A stretch of DNA of 64,000 nt from Alistipes ihumii AP11 (GCF_025144665.1 NZ_CP102294.1:682001-746000), one strand, 5' to 3'; positions 9,273-18,948 are shown, counted from the stretch's first letter. Program-made: numbers and translations. Notes: generated by a model from the sequence alone, not told the origin.

Positions 9273-10541
9273 TCAGAACGCCTCGTTGATACTGAACAAA
9301 AATCCGTTCTGGTCCTTCTTGCCGAACCCGTAGTCCAATCGGACGTTCATCCGCTTCTTGAACTCCCAGCGGTAGCCGATACCGTAGTTCGGCAGCGTAT
9401 GCTTCCAGTTGAACCGCTGAATGGATGGGAAGACATTGCCCGCTCCGATCCAGACGGCGATACCGCTGCGTCCGTACACCTTTTGCCGCAGTTCCACCTG
9501 CGCCTCGATCATCTTCTTGTCGCGGTAGCGTCCCTCGTAATATCCCCGCATCCGGTACGAGCCTCCGAGCAGCGAGAGCATGGTCCAGGGCGTGTTACCG
9601 TAATTGAACATCGCGTGCAGATCGTATGCCAGCACGCCGCCCTTCCATACCCGGTGGTATGCGTTGCCCTGAAACTCGGTCCGCGAGAAAGCTCCGTCGT
9701 TGCCGAAGAAACCCGGGAATATCCGCTGCTCGAGCTTGACGTATATGCCGCGCCACGCGTTAGGAATGAAATCGCGCGAGTCGTACAGCAAAAAAGCAGC
9801 CAGCCCGGTATTGATATAGCGCGTCTTTTGTCCCCGCAGATAGTCTATGTTGGAAAAATCTCTTCCCTCGATGTAGTTGAAGCTCGGACTGACCCCGAGA
9901 TAGAAATTCTTCGACACGCGGAACATGAAATCGACCTTTATCTGGTTCTGAAGCCGCTTGTACGACTCGGCCTGATTATAGGTGGCGTCCCGGTACCCGA
10001 TTCCCCAAAAAGCTCCCGGGAACGAGAAGAAATAGGCGGTGAAGTCCAGCCGGTACTTCGACTGTTCGAACAACGTATTGCCTCGCACGCCGAGCAGATA
10101 GAACCCGGTCGTCGTAATGTCGCCGAACAGCGACACGTTCGACGGCGGGGTCAGCGTGTCCCCCTTGCCGGTCCGGTACAGTCCGGCTGCCACCAAACCG
10201 AGTCCCAGCTTCGTGTCGGACGAGTAGTGCGGTCCGCCGATAATGCTGAAATCGAACTTCTTGGTCAGCGTCTTGTCCTCGTTCGCGCTTTCAAAATAAT
10301 GGTAGAAGCGACGGAAGAAATTGTTTCTGCGAACGACCGTATCGCCCGTCTTTTTGATCCGGGTCAGATAGCGGTGTTTGACGACCGTATCGCCGGACGC
10401 CTTGAATACGGTATCGGACGAATAGCCGATCGTCGTGTCGGCAGCGGCCGCCGATACCGAAGACGAAGACCGGCCGTAAACCGGCAAACCGGTCACGGCC
10501 AAGAGCAGGATAGCGGACAGAAGGTTTCTTGCGTTTATCAT
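9273..10541 (-). CDS. BamA/TamA-like outer-membrane beta-barrel protein
   Basis: 422 residues with a signal peptide (ILLLAVTGLPVYG) and a C-terminal 16-strand-type barrel of the D15/Omp85 surface-antigen family. Typical marks are YDSRDFIPNAWRGIYVKLE, LGGSYRMRGYYEGRYRDK (the conserved loop-6 style RGY motif) and a last residue phenylalanine (INEAF), the usual outer-membrane insertion signal. POTRA repeats are missing and the protein is much shorter than BamA (about 800 residues), so this is a single-barrel relative, not the main assembly factor. It has its own promoter in the gap after the YtfJ-like gene. Transport or assembly partners cannot be named. Confidence 0.83.
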   Translation of the reverse strand: MINARNLLSAILLLAVTGLPVYGRSSSSVSAAAADTTIGYSSDTVFKASGDTVVKHRYLTRIKKTGDTVVRRNNFFRRFYHYFESANEDKTLTKKFDFSIIGGPHYSSDTKLGLGLVAAGLYRTGKGDTLTPPSNVSLFGDITTTGFYLLGVRGNTLFEQSKYRLDFTAYFFSFPGAFWGIGYRDATYNQAESYKRLQNQIKVDFMFRVSKNFYLGVSPSFNYIEGRDFSNIDYLRGQKTRYINTGLAAFLLYDSRDFIPNAWRGIYVKLEQRIFPGFFGNDGAFSRTEFQGNAYHRVWKGGVLAYDLHAMFNYGNTPWTMLSLLGGSYRMRGYYEGRYRDKKMIEAQVELRQKVYGRSGIAVWIGAGNVFPSIQRFNWKHTLPNYGIGYRWEFKKRMNVRLDYGFGKKDQNGFLFSINEAF

Positions 10542-10605
10542 ACATGCGGCAGATTAATGCCGGGCACCTTGCCTCGGCGGCTTCGCCTCCGAAGGAGAAC
10601 AGATG

Positions 10606-10637
10606 CAAAAGTAGCGAAATATCGCTCCCCGACCAAA
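10606..10637 (-). promoter_or_regulatory. Promoter of the BamA-like gene
   Basis: Minus-strand -7 box TACTTTTG at 10606-10613, with TTTG at 10634-10637, 20 bp further upstream. The -33 box directly abuts the stop codon of the upstream gene. Confidence 0.6.
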
Positions 10638-11165
10638 CTACCGGTATTTGTCGATCACCCGATAGAACTCGTCGATCTGCTGCTGGGCCATTTCGCCCTT
10701 GCTCATGAACTCGACCTCGCCGTCCTTGGTCACGAACAGCAGCACGAACTGGTCGTTGCAATCGCCCAGATCCCATGCCTTGCTCAGAATCCGGTCGGGA
10801 TCGGTATAGATCGCCGCGCCGGTCTGTTTCACTTTCTTGCGGATCATCGCGCGTACGATCGAGTTCGGAAGCATCGGGGCGTCCTTCAGGTTCACGATGC
10901 CGAAACCGTAGATGTTCGGACTGTCGATCTGATTTTTCTCCAGATTCTCGCGGAACTCTTTGTTCTGATTGGCATGATCGGGATCGACGTAAAAGATCAG
11001 CAGGTGCTTCTTGCCGAAATACGGCATTTCGGCCGGCTCGTTGCTGGCGTCGTAAATCTTGACGGCGGAGACTTTCTTTTTAGCCGGACCGGCCGCCTCG
11101 CAGCGAACGGACGCCGAGAAAGCCAGCGCCAAGATCACCGCCCAAACGACATTCAACTGTTTCAT
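10638..11165 (-). CDS. Secreted thioredoxin-fold protein, YtfJ-like
   Basis: 175 residues with a signal peptide (VVWAVILALAFSASVRCEA). The rest looks like a thioredoxin-type fold: HLLIFYVDPDHANQNKEF, then IYGFGIVNLKDAPMLPNSIV, then KAWDLGDCNDQFVLLFVTKDG near the end. There is no CxxC, so it is unlikely to be a classical oxidoreductase. The arrangement resembles the YtfJ family of periplasmic proteins of unknown function, which is my best guess. It is the first gene of a minus-strand envelope group with the BamA-like and phosphoethanolamine transferase genes. Confidence 0.7.
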   Translation of the reverse strand: MKQLNVVWAVILALAFSASVRCEAAGPAKKKVSAVKIYDASNEPAEMPYFGKKHLLIFYVDPDHANQNKEFRENLEKNQIDSPNIYGFGIVNLKDAPMLPNSIVRAMIRKKVKQTGAAIYTDPDRILSKAWDLGDCNDQFVLLFVTKDGEVEFMSKGEMAQQQIDEFYRVIDKYR

Positions 11166-11187
11166 GAATTACACGTTTTAAACCGGA

Positions 11188-11195
11188 CAAAGTTA
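11188..11195 (-). promoter_or_regulatory. -7 box TAACTTTG of the YtfJ-like gene
   Basis: Minus-strand TAACTTTG fits the TAnnTTTG consensus and lies 23 bp before the ATG, giving a very short leader. The expected -33 position reads TTCT. Confidence 0.55.
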
Positions 11196-11337
11196 CCAAC
11201 GAAAGGGGTGAAAAAGAATCGTTTCGTTGGTTCGTAACACGCTTTTTGTAGTCGGTTTCACCCGAAAAGCGGAAAAACAGGCAAAAACCGAGCCTATCCG
11301 GTTCCATGAAACGAGAATGAAACAGGAATATTACACT

Positions 11338-13677
11338 CTATTTCTGCGAAGCCTTCAGGCAGACCGTCCGCGTGGCGAACGGTTTCACGCGGATCCGTTC
11401 TCCCCGCTCCGTCACGATCTCGATCGCCTCGGAAGGAGCGTTTACCGTATAGCGGATGCGGTCGCCCTCCGCCTGCCAGCGAACGGCGATCCGTTCTCCC
11501 GACGGGAGCGGAACGTCGCCTTCGGCCTGTCCGAGCGAGCCGGGCAGCAGCTTCAGGTCGAAAGAGTTCGTCCGTCTGTCGAACCGGGGATGAAGTCCCA
11601 GCACGTAGCGGGTCAGTTGCCAAGTCGGCGCGCCCGCCCATTGATGACAGTGCGTCCAGCGCGTATCGAACACCTCGACCCAAGTCGTGCGGCCTTCGCC
11701 CAGCGCCCAGCCCCAGCACGCGCGATACTGGTCGAGTACGAAATCGGCCTCGCCGCTCTCGAAAAGCACGGGAAACGCGTAATGGGCGAAATAGGGCGTG
11801 ATCAGCCGGGGATTGTTGGCAGCCGGATCGCTCAGCCGGGGAGCGGTCGGATCGTTCGGAAAGCAGCGCAGAATATGCCGCTTAATGAACGCGACGGCTT
11901 CCTCCCGGCGGTCGTCGGGAACCAGTCCGGCGCGTAACCCGAGCACGGTCCGGTGATACCCCACCTTGTCCCAGTCGAAGCCGCAGGCGGCGTAGTAGCG
12001 GTCGAGAATCCGGCGGAAGCGGTCCGCCTTCTCGCGATAGTAGGCTTCCCGGTCGTCGAGCCGCAGCTCGGACGACCAGCGTGTCATAGACTGCACGGCG
12101 ATCATGTAGTGCAGATTCAGCGCCATGTCGCACGGTCCGTCGTTCGGAACGTAGCCCCAGTCGATGAAGTTCCAGTACGGACATTCGCCCGAGATACCTT
12201 CGTCGGTCATGTAGCGGTCGAACGCCGCCACGTTACGCTCGGCAGCCTCGTACAACTCGCCGAGCAGCGTACGATCGCCCGTCAACCGCACGTAACTGAG
12301 GCAAGCCGGAACCCATTGCAGCGCATAAGAGGCCATGTACGACTCGCCGCCGGGACACAACCCGGCCACGAGCCCCGCGCTGTCGGCGCACTGGGCCGAC
12401 TGGACGAGCCCGCGTCTCACGATCGCGATGTCCGAAAAGCCGGCGGCCCCGATCTCCATGCCGACGATGCCCACATCGCCGAGCCACTGGCCCCGCTCGC
12501 GCGTCGGATTGTCGATCAAAGCGTCCTCGCTGCAAGCCTTGTATGTCTCGATTCCCGTATTCCATATCCGCTCGAGCAACGTGTCCCCGCAAGCGAAGCG
12601 GCCCTCCGGGCGATCGTAATAGCTCCGCTCGACGAAGCGTTCCTCCAAAAAGCGCACGCTGTCGGGCGGCGCGATCACATGCACCTCGACGAAACGGCCG
12701 CCCTTAGGCACGAGCGGGAAAAATGCCTGCTCGCCGCCTCGCGCCACGAAACGGCACAGGTTGTACGAGTCGCCCGCCGACAGCGTGATCCACGGGGCCA
12801 CCCGTCCGCCGCTGAGAAACTCCGAAAACGCGATCTCGACGACCGTTCCCTCGGGCAAGTCCATCCGCAAGCAGGGTCTCGAGAGCCGGACGCGCCCCAA
12901 ATCGTAACGCCGCCAAACGCCCTGAGCCGGATAGCGGCTGTCGTCCAGATCGCGCAGGAAGAAACTCGCCCCGGGATTGTCGCCCGGGTAGCCGAACACT
13001 TCGGCGAGAACGCCCTTCCCGATCAGGCGGGGCGTCACGTCGAGACTGCGCACGGGCGCGATCCGCGACGGAGCGAACTCCCCGAGCGGACGACGGACGG
13101 AGACAGGCTCCGCCCACGACGAATCGTCGAAAGACGCCTGCTGCCAACCTTCCGGCAACCGGCGCGTATCGACCCACTCGACCCAGCCCAGCTGAGGATT
13201 GACCCTGCGGACCTGCGAAGCGTAGCCCTCGAGCGGAAGGCAGCGCCAGCGCACGGGCACCTCACGGTCGCCGACCGAAGCGCGCACGTACAAAAACGGC
13301 TGAATCTCGCGCAGGATGCGGGTCGCCACGCCCTCGTGCTGCACCTGCACGGCCAGCGTATGCTCGCCGGCCGCCAAGCGGACACGACGCGTCTGGTACT
13401 CGGGATACTTCGCCGCATAGCGGTCGGGGCCCTCGGTATAGTACGCGCCGTCGAGCCACACGACATACCACGAAGCCCCGCTCAATTGCAGATCGACCGT
13501 CGTGTCGGCATCGAGCGAGAAAGTTCCCCGGAAAGCGACATGCCGGTCAGGGGCGGCAACGGCCGAATCGGTCCACATCAGCCGGTCATGAATACCGGCC
13601 CGAACCGGCCCGGCAGTCCCCACAAACAACAGAAAGGCCCACACCCCGGCCCGACGGATCATGTTAAGAAAAGTCAT
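11338..13677 (-). CDS. GH78-type alpha-L-rhamnosidase-like protein
   Basis: 779 residues with an N-terminal signal peptide (AFLLFVGTAGPVRA). A jelly-roll-like region (about 30-330) contains LSGASWYVVWLDGAYYTEGP. It precedes an (alpha/alpha)6 catalytic domain with DNPTRERGQWLGD at about residue 389, the position of the GH78 motif DCPxRDERxGWxGD. The Cys and one acidic residue of the usual motif are replaced, so this is a divergent GH78-like subfamily. The end of the barrel (GRTTWVEVFDTRWTHCHQWAGAP) fits the fold. The neighbouring isomerase-like gene ends 346 bp upstream on the same strand. Activity on rhamnosides is likely but unproven. Confidence 0.78.
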   Translation of the reverse strand: MTFLNMIRRAGVWAFLLFVGTAGPVRAGIHDRLMWTDSAVAAPDRHVAFRGTFSLDADTTVDLQLSGASWYVVWLDGAYYTEGPDRYAAKYPEYQTRRVRLAAGEHTLAVQVQHEGVATRILREIQPFLYVRASVGDREVPVRWRCLPLEGYASQVRRVNPQLGWVEWVDTRRLPEGWQQASFDDSSWAEPVSVRRPLGEFAPSRIAPVRSLDVTPRLIGKGVLAEVFGYPGDNPGASFFLRDLDDSRYPAQGVWRRYDLGRVRLSRPCLRMDLPEGTVVEIAFSEFLSGGRVAPWITLSAGDSYNLCRFVARGGEQAFFPLVPKGGRFVEVHVIAPPDSVRFLEERFVERSYYDRPEGRFACGDTLLERIWNTGIETYKACSEDALIDNPTRERGQWLGDVGIVGMEIGAAGFSDIAIVRRGLVQSAQCADSAGLVAGLCPGGESYMASYALQWVPACLSYVRLTGDRTLLGELYEAAERNVAAFDRYMTDEGISGECPYWNFIDWGYVPNDGPCDMALNLHYMIAVQSMTRWSSELRLDDREAYYREKADRFRRILDRYYAACGFDWDKVGYHRTVLGLRAGLVPDDRREEAVAFIKRHILRCFPNDPTAPRLSDPAANNPRLITPYFAHYAFPVLFESGEADFVLDQYRACWGWALGEGRTTWVEVFDTRWTHCHQWAGAPTWQLTRYVLGLHPRFDRRTNSFDLKLLPGSLGQAEGDVPLPSGERIAVRWQAEGDRIRYTVNAPSEAIEIVTERGERIRVKPFATRTVCLKASQK

Positions 13678-14022
13678 AGCAGTATCACGTTAGTAGTTTT
13701 GCAAACTATCTCGAAGCGTCTGCAACCGGCTCGCCCGCCACCCCGAAGGACGGAAGCGGATCGGCGAATCGGCCACGCGGCCGCCATATAGTCCGGTCAT
13801 CGGGCGCAAAGCTTTCCGAACCCCTGCGACCGGAAAACGCGCACGCCGGAGCGTGAGCCGCACCGTATGCCTTCCCGCCCCGAAACGTCATCGCTCCGAG
13901 TCCGCCGGCCCCGCCCGGACGGTCCCTCCGGATCGGCCGCACGGGCGCATTCGCCGGCAAGACCGCCCAAAGAGCGACCGGAATCGCCGCCATGCCGCAT
14001 GGAGCCCGGCGAGCCCGCCGCG
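13678..14022. other. Spacer between rhamnosidase-like and isomerase genes
   Basis: About 345 bases, GC-rich. A minus-strand ATAGTTTG about 30 bp before the rhamnosidase-like ATG is one base short of the TAnnTTTG box, so any promoter is doubtful. I see no terminator or coding signal. Confidence 0.4.
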
Positions 14023-15426
14023 TCAACAGACCTTTATGAACGGTATGCCGAGCAGAAAGGCCAGTTTTTCGATCCGGTCCGAAAGATGTCCCGTGCCGAT
14101 CGCGCAATGATGCGACGGACCGGCCTTGGCCCAACCGTCCATAAAGGCGCGCGCGCCGATCGGAAAGCGATAGCGGCTGTTCGTATTGCCGATCTGAAGC
14201 GTCTTGCCTTCGACCGACTCGCCCTCGGCCGCAAGCAGGAATACGCCGTCGCGGCCCTCGACGACCGACAACAGCGTCACGGGCCCCCGCCGGACGCTCA
14301 TCTGGATCGACAGTCCCTTGCCCGGCTTGCCGTGATAGACCGGCAGCGGAACCAGACCCACGCGGCCCTCGGCCATCGCGAAATGAGCAGGCCCGTCATG
14401 TCCCCACAGCACGACGTCGTCGTCGAAATCCATCGCATAGGGTTCGGAGAAAGAGCCGCCTCCGCCGAGCAGCGCCATGATCTTCATCGCATGAGCGTTC
14501 TTGACCTCGCACTCGCCGGCTACGGGAACTCCCCGCCCGGTAAGCAGCGTATTGCCGGCGATCACCGATGTGACGATGTTCTCGTAATCGCCCGTCCCTT
14601 CGTAATAATAAGCCATCGATCCGAGAGCGTGCCGGGCGACCAGCCCGTCGAGCGCCACCGACGTCCGCGCGGCCCGCTCGATCTCGGAACGTTCGCAGTC
14701 GGAAGCCACGTCGAACGTTTCATAGAACTCGTCGATCTTCGCGGCGACCTGCTGCGACGTCGCCTCGTCGCGCAATGTCTTCAGCTCGCACATTTCGAGC
14801 AGCTCGAAATGAGTGCCGAACACGCCCGAGAGGCGCGTCAAGTCGGTGTACACGTCGAGCATGCCGCAGTAATAGTGGCCGAGCACGCCCATGCGGTTGC
14901 GCCGCAGCTCCGATGCCGCCCGGGCGGCATCGACCCACGCCCCGATCCGTTTCCAGACCGCATCCTCCGCCAAATAGCCCGTGACGATATCGTAACGCAG
15001 TCCGAGCCGGTTGAACACGCAGGCCACCTCGGGCACCGAGCAGGCCTGGCAGTGGGCGAGCCACTCGCCGGTCATCCGTCCCCGGTCGCCCATCGCGTTG
15101 AGTCGGTCGTAGTCGATAGCCGGCTCGGGCTGCAGATTCAGCATGACGACCGGAACGCCCAACCGCTGTACGACGGGCAGTACGGTCGACGAAAGCGCAT
15201 ACGTCGATATGTAGAGGAAGACCAGTTCCGCACCGTTCTCGCGCAGCAGCTTCGCCGCCGCCTCGGCTTTGGCCGGCTCGTCGACCATCCCGGCGTCGAC
15301 AACCTCGGCTCCCGTTTCGGCGAGCCGATCGGCTATCCGGCGGCGGTACCCCTCCAAACGAGCCAGCAGGCCCTCGAACTGGGTCCAATAAGTGTTCAGT
15401 CCTATTCCGAAAAGTCCTATCTTCAT
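14023..15426 (-). CDS. L-arabinose/L-fucose isomerase-family protein
   Basis: 467 residues from the ATG at 15426 ([17 protein letters not shown]); an in-frame start 48 bp upstream is less likely because the family begins at this motif. The fold is that of the FucI/AraA isomerase family: a Rossmann-like N-terminal domain, a middle domain with [16 protein letters not shown], and a C-terminal domain with [19 protein letters not shown] and [17 protein letters not shown]. These carry the acidic and histidine metal ligands of this family. These enzymes convert aldoses to ketoses with Mn2+. The protein is similar in length to L-arabinose isomerase (about 500) and shorter than FucI (about 590). Given the rhamnosidase and FucO genes nearby, a 6-deoxyhexose or pentose substrate is plausible but not shown. 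Confidence 0.78.
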   Translation of the reverse strand: MKIGLFGIGLNTYWTQFEGLLARLEGYRRRIADRLAETGAEVVDAGMVDEPAKAEAAAKLLRENGAELVFLYISTYALSSTVLPVVQRLGVPVVMLNLQPEPAIDYDRLNAMGDRGRMTGEWLAHCQACSVPEVACVFNRLGLRYDIVTGYLAEDAVWKRIGAWVDAARAASELRRNRMGVLGHYYCGMLDVYTDLTRLSGVFGTHFELLEMCELKTLRDEATSQQVAAKIDEFYETFDVASDCERSEIERAARTSVALDGLVARHALGSMAYYYEGTGDYENIVTSVIAGNTLLTGRGVPVAGECEVKNAHAMKIMALLGGGGSFSEPYAMDFDDDVVLWGHDGPAHFAMAEGRVGLVPLPVYHGKPGKGLSIQMSVRRGPVTLLSVVEGRDGVFLLAAEGESVEGKTLQIGNTNSRYRFPIGARAFMDGWAKAGPSHHCAIGTGHLSDRIEKLAFLLGIPFIKVC

Positions 15427-15522
15427 CGTTTCGTCATTTTTTAATTCCGGAGCACCCTTGTCCGTCTGCCGCAAGCCGCCGCAAAAGGTCTACGCTTTCC
15501 GGGAACGGGCGTCTCTTATTTA

Positions 15523-15530
15523 CAAAGATA
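15523..15530 (-). promoter_or_regulatory. -7 box TATCTTTG upstream of the isomerase gene
   Basis: Minus-strand TATCTTTG, an exact TAnnTTTG match, lies 97 bp before the isomerase ATG and just past the end of the AraC-type regulator gene. Confidence 0.5.
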
Positions 15531-15587
15531 AACAATGGGAAACTTCCGGCACGTACTAAAATTGACCGGCAGGTTACGAATTTTGCC

Positions 15588-16508
15588 TCATGCGCGCTTC
15601 GGCCCGTCCGTTTCGGGCACATTGCGGCGAATCCAAGCGCGGTATTCGAGCGGGCTGCGGCCCGTCCTTTTTTTGAAAAAGCTGGAAAAATAGCGGGACG
15701 AATTGAAATCGAGCGCATAGGCGATCTCCTTGACCGTCATCCGGTTTTCCGAAAGCAACTCCATGGCCCGGTAAAGCTTCAGTTCGATCAGATACTGGGC
15801 CGGAGCCATGCCCGTCAGGCGCTTGAAAGCCGAACGGAACCACGAATAACTGACATTCAGGCGCCGGGCGATCTGCTGAGCGGAAAGCGGCTCGGACAAA
15901 TTGTCGATCATCATCAGTTTGGCCCGGGCGATCTTGTCGCGCACGACCCCGTCGGAAGGCTTCTCCCTGCGGCTGCGGTTCAGCGCCAGCCCCATCAGCA
16001 GAGACACCGCCCCGCAAAGCACCTGCTGGTAGCAGGGGTCTTCCCTGCCGGCTACGGCCAGCGCCTCGCGGTAGACATCGACGGCCAGCGGAGAAAGTCC
16101 GATCCGGAACACCGGCGACTTTCCGCTGAAAAAGCCGCCGCCCACGCGGTCGTCGATCACCCGTCCCCGGAATCCGATCCAGTAGGCGCTCCATCCCGTT
16201 TCGGGACTGGGACGGTAAGTATGCCAGCCGCCGGGAAAGATCAGGAACATCGTACCGGCCGTCAGCCGGTAGCTGCCGCTTTCCGTGCGGAGCGTCCCCT
16301 CGCCGTCGACGACATAGATCAACTGGTACTCGTCGAGCACGCGCCCGGAAACAACGTCGAAATAGTAGCCGCGCGGATGAATCGGAGACGGATAGGCCTC
16401 GTCGGGGTCCACCCGCTGAAAGCCCACCGACGTGGCGGTAATGCCCCATCGGTGATCGCTCTCGTTAGCCACCAGGTATTTGAACTCGCTATGGTCCGAT
16501 TTGTCCAT
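15588..16508 (-). CDS. AraC-family transcriptional regulator
   Basis: 306 residues from the ATG at 16508 (MDKSDHSEFKYLV). The N-terminal cupin-like sensor domain includes LDEYQLIYVVDGEGTLRTES and FPGGWHTYRPS, the usual sugar-sensing half of AraC proteins. The last 100 residues form two helix-turn-helix motifs: LSAQQIARRLNVSYSWFRSAF, then MTVKEIAYALDFNSSRYFSSF. The second ends in the conserved FKKRTGRSPLEYR. It sits directly upstream of the isomerase gene on the same strand, so it may control that gene or the rhamnosidases. The inducing sugar is unknown. A -7 box lies about 130 bp upstream. Confidence 0.9.
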   Translation of the reverse strand: MDKSDHSEFKYLVANESDHRWGITATSVGFQRVDPDEAYPSPIHPRGYYFDVVSGRVLDEYQLIYVVDGEGTLRTESGSYRLTAGTMFLIFPGGWHTYRPSPETGWSAYWIGFRGRVIDDRVGGGFFSGKSPVFRIGLSPLAVDVYREALAVAGREDPCYQQVLCGAVSLLMGLALNRSRREKPSDGVVRDKIARAKLMMIDNLSEPLSAQQIARRLNVSYSWFRSAFKRLTGMAPAQYLIELKLYRAMELLSENRMTVKEIAYALDFNSSRYFSSFFKKRTGRSPLEYRAWIRRNVPETDGPKRA

Positions 16509-17073
16509 GATCGTAAGAAAGTGAACCTTCGCCCCATAAGCCCCCGGCGGTCCTACCGACTCGCCCGATAGCCGGACCGGCTTCCCGTGCCGGGGCGCGT
16601 CCGCGCAGGCCCGCCTCGGCGCTGTGCTCCGATGACCAAAGATAGGTATTTTTCCGCATATTTCCGCCCCGAGCTCTCCCACATCGGCAGTGGGGCGACA
16701 TGCGCCCGTCCGGCGTAAATTCCGACATGGAACGCGGACGATCCGTGCCCTGCAAAACCGACCGCCATAACGAAGAAACGTCCGTTCCGACAAAAACGGC
16801 GAAAGGAACTCTCCGTCGTTTTCTGCCGACGATTCGATACGGACGACAGACAGACGAACTTCAGGAAAGTTCGGAAGGACTACGACAGAGGGGGACGGCC
16901 CGATCCAAGGTCATCCGCGAAACGGCATGTCGACGGATTTGCCACCGGCCTTCGTTCTGCGAGCACAACGCCGGCAACGCCAATATCCACAAATCCAAAT
17001 CCTCATGCGACGAAGGACCGCAACTTTTGCCGCCCTCCCGAAAAGTCCCCCCGCTCGGCCGCGCCGGCAGGAG
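16509..17073. other. Spacer upstream of the AraC regulator
   Basis: About 565 bases. It contains the AraC promoter candidate at 16637-16644. The rest is GC-rich DNA with no gene, tRNA or clear terminator that I can support. Confidence 0.5.
16637..16644 (-). promoter_or_regulatory. -7 box TATCTTTG upstream of the AraC regulator
   Basis: Exact TAnnTTTG match on the minus strand, 129 bp before the ATG. This leaves a long leader that could hold regulatory sites. No good -33 box is visible. Confidence 0.5.
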
Positions 17074-18027
17074 TCAACCGAGCACCGACACGTTGAAGAA
17101 CTCCACGACGCCGACCGGCCCTCCGCTCTCGTCGGTCACGACGATCGAATGAATCTTGTGGGTGCGCATCATCTCCTCGGCCTCCGTGATCCGGGCGTCG
17201 GGCGAAACGGTCTTCGGACTGCGCGACATGATCTGCCGGGCTTCGATATTGAAAAAATTTTCCTTGTACTTGGTCATCGCGCGACGCACATCGCCATCGG
17301 TGATAACGCCCGTCAGACGCCCCTGTTCGACGATCGCGGCAATCCCGAGCCGCGCGTCGCTGATGCGGATAATCACATCGCCGAGCGTTGCGGTCGGCTC
17401 CACGCACGGAATGTCCTTGCGCATCACGTCTCGTACCCGGGTCAGCAAGCGGCGTCCCAGGCTGCCGCCCGGATGGAATACGGCATAGTCCTCGGGCCGG
17501 AAGTTCCGCTCGCGGATCAGCGCGATGGCCAGCGCGTCGCCCATCACGAGCATAGCCGTCGTCGAAGAGGTAGGAGCCAGATTCATCGGGCAGGCCTCTC
17601 GCGTGACGTTGACGTTCAAATGATAGTGCGCGTTCTTGGCCAGCGTCGACTCGGGATTGCCCGTCATCGCGATGATCCGGTTGCCGTTGCGCTGCATGAA
17701 CGGAATCAGCCGCAGAATCTCGTCGGTCTGACCCGAGTTGGCCATCGCCAGCACGATGTCGTTGCGGGAGATCATACCCAGATCGCCGTGATAGGCTTCG
17801 CCCGGATGCAGAAAAAAGGCAGGCGTTCCGGTACTGGCCAGCGTAGCGGCTATCTTCTTACCGATCAGGCCCGATTTGCCCATGCCGGTCACCACGACCT
17901 TGCCCGTACAGGCCAGAATCGCGCGGACAGCGCCCTCGAAATCGTCCGTCAGCAGGGTAGCCAGCCGGCTGACCGCATCCGCCTCGGCGTGAATCGTATC
18001 GACGGCGCATTGTCTAATCTGACTCAT
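17074..18027 (-). CDS. kdsD: D-arabinose 5-phosphate isomerase (KpsF/GutQ type)
   Basis: 317 residues from the ATG at 18027 (MSQIRQCAVDTIHAEAD). An N-terminal SIS sugar-isomerase domain has VVTGMGKSGLIGKKIAATL and HPGEAYHGDLGMI. Two C-terminal CBS domains follow (about 200-317), with VMRKDIPCVEP and IMSRSPKTVSP. The enzyme converts D-ribulose 5-phosphate to D-arabinose 5-phosphate, the first step towards Kdo for lipopolysaccharide. The reading starts 54 bp after the GntR regulator gene on the same strand, so the two may share a transcript. GutQ-type paralogues occur in sugar operons, so a catabolic role cannot be excluded. Confidence 0.9.
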   Translation of the reverse strand: MSQIRQCAVDTIHAEADAVSRLATLLTDDFEGAVRAILACTGKVVVTGMGKSGLIGKKIAATLASTGTPAFFLHPGEAYHGDLGMISRNDIVLAMANSGQTDEILRLIPFMQRNGNRIIAMTGNPESTLAKNAHYHLNVNVTREACPMNLAPTSSTTAMLVMGDALAIALIRERNFRPEDYAVFHPGGSLGRRLLTRVRDVMRKDIPCVEPTATLGDVIIRISDARLGIAAIVEQGRLTGVITDGDVRRAMTKYKENFFNIEARQIMSRSPKTVSPDARITEAEEMMRTHKIHSIVVTDESGGPVGVVEFFNVSVLG

Positions 18028-18080
18028 ATCTTCTTCGTTTTTAAGTTCGGAAACGGAAAGCGCAAAGCTACGAAAATAAT

Positions 18081-18788
18081 TTAGAAGGTACCGATCAGCC
18101 CGTAGCCCTGCGTCGCGCAAAAGACCTGACTGTATATGTGAAACCCGGGCCGGGATGTCTCGATCTTGCGGTTGAGCTGCAGAATCGGATGCCCCGCACG
18201 TACGCCCAGATATTCCTGCAGGCGCTTGTCGGCCCGTATGGCGAACAGCTGCTGCGTGCCTCCGGTCACGGTGATCTGATATTGGGAGCGAAGCGAGTCG
18301 AACAGCGAGCGGTTCTCGAGATCGTAGTTCAGAAAACGCGGCAGCCCGATATTGGGCAGCATCGTGATGTCGAAAAATACCGGCACTCCGTCGAGCAGCC
18401 GCAGCCGCTCGAAATAGATGCATCCCGCACGCCGCTCCCACTCTTCCACAGGAAACGAGAAAGCCTCGGTCCACGTCCGCAGTTCGGGTTTCAGAATGAT
18501 GTGCGTCGAGAAGTTCGGGCTGCCGACGGCCGCGCTCGTACCGGAAATCGACAAGATGCCGATCCCCTTGGGAGCGCCTTTGACAATGCTGCCTTTCCCC
18601 TGATGTTTGAATATGAACCCGTCCGAAACGAGCTGGTCGAGCGCCTTTCGGACGGTCGGCCGCGCGACGGAGAACCGGGCGCACAGCTCGTGCTCGGAAG
18701 GCAACAGATCGCCCGCCGAAAACTCGCCGGACGAAATTTCCCGGCGCAGCGCTTCGTATACCTGTTTATATTGAGGCAAATTGCCCAT
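18081..18788 (-). CDS. GntR-family (HutC/UTRA) transcriptional regulator, FucR-like
   Basis: 235 residues from the ATG at 18788 (MGNLPQYKQVYEALRR). The winged-helix GntR domain occupies residues 1-75 (SAGDLLPSEHELCARFSVAR, then PTVRKALDQLVSDGFI and KHQGKGSIV). The C-terminal UTRA effector domain follows, with YFERLRLLDGVPVFFDI and RAGHPILQLNRKIE. It is divergent from the dehydrogenase/aldolase operon and shares a 301-bp promoter region with it. The only GntR regulator in the window, it resembles in type and placement the FucR repressor of Bacteroides fucose operons; that link is inferred. Self-control is suggested by half-sites beside its own promoter. Confidence 0.88.
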   Translation of the reverse strand: MGNLPQYKQVYEALRREISSGEFSAGDLLPSEHELCARFSVARPTVRKALDQLVSDGFIFKHQGKGSIVKGAPKGIGILSISGTSAAVGSPNFSTHIILKPELRTWTEAFSFPVEEWERRAGCIYFERLRLLDGVPVFFDITMLPNIGLPRFLNYDLENRSLFDSLRSQYQITVTGGTQQLFAIRADKRLQEYLGVRAGHPILQLNRKIETSRPGFHIYSQVFCATQGYGLIGTF

Positions 18789-18874
18789 AAAATTGCCGTT
18801 TTGTTCCGCGGGCGACGTCTTTCCCGCCGCGCGAAAAGGATTACCACTAAATATCTTAATGCGTTTCCCTCGTT

Positions 18875-18906
18875 CAAAATTAGGAAAATAATTCCGTCCG
18901 TGCAAA
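18875..18906 (-). promoter_or_regulatory. Promoter of the GntR regulator
   Basis: Minus-strand -7 box TAATTTTG at 18875-18882 with TTTG at 18903-18906, 20 bp apart, leaving a leader of about 80 bases. Confidence 0.6.
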
Positions 18907-18922
18907 TTTCGCAGAAAGAAAT

Positions 18923-18948
18923 TTGTACATACAAGCTGCCAACTTGTA
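18923..18948. promoter_or_regulatory. Candidate GntR operator, overlapping inverted repeats
   Basis: TTGTA-CA-TACAA at 18923-18934 overlaps a second inverted repeat TACAAG-N7-CTTGTA at 18930-18948. HutC-type regulators bind short palindromes of this sort. The site sits just upstream of the regulator's own -33 box. Confidence 0.45.

Noticed and set aside
9204-13791. Long plus-strand open frames opposite the BamA-like and GH78-like genes
   Set aside because: They mirror genes with recognised domains and have no recognisable motif.
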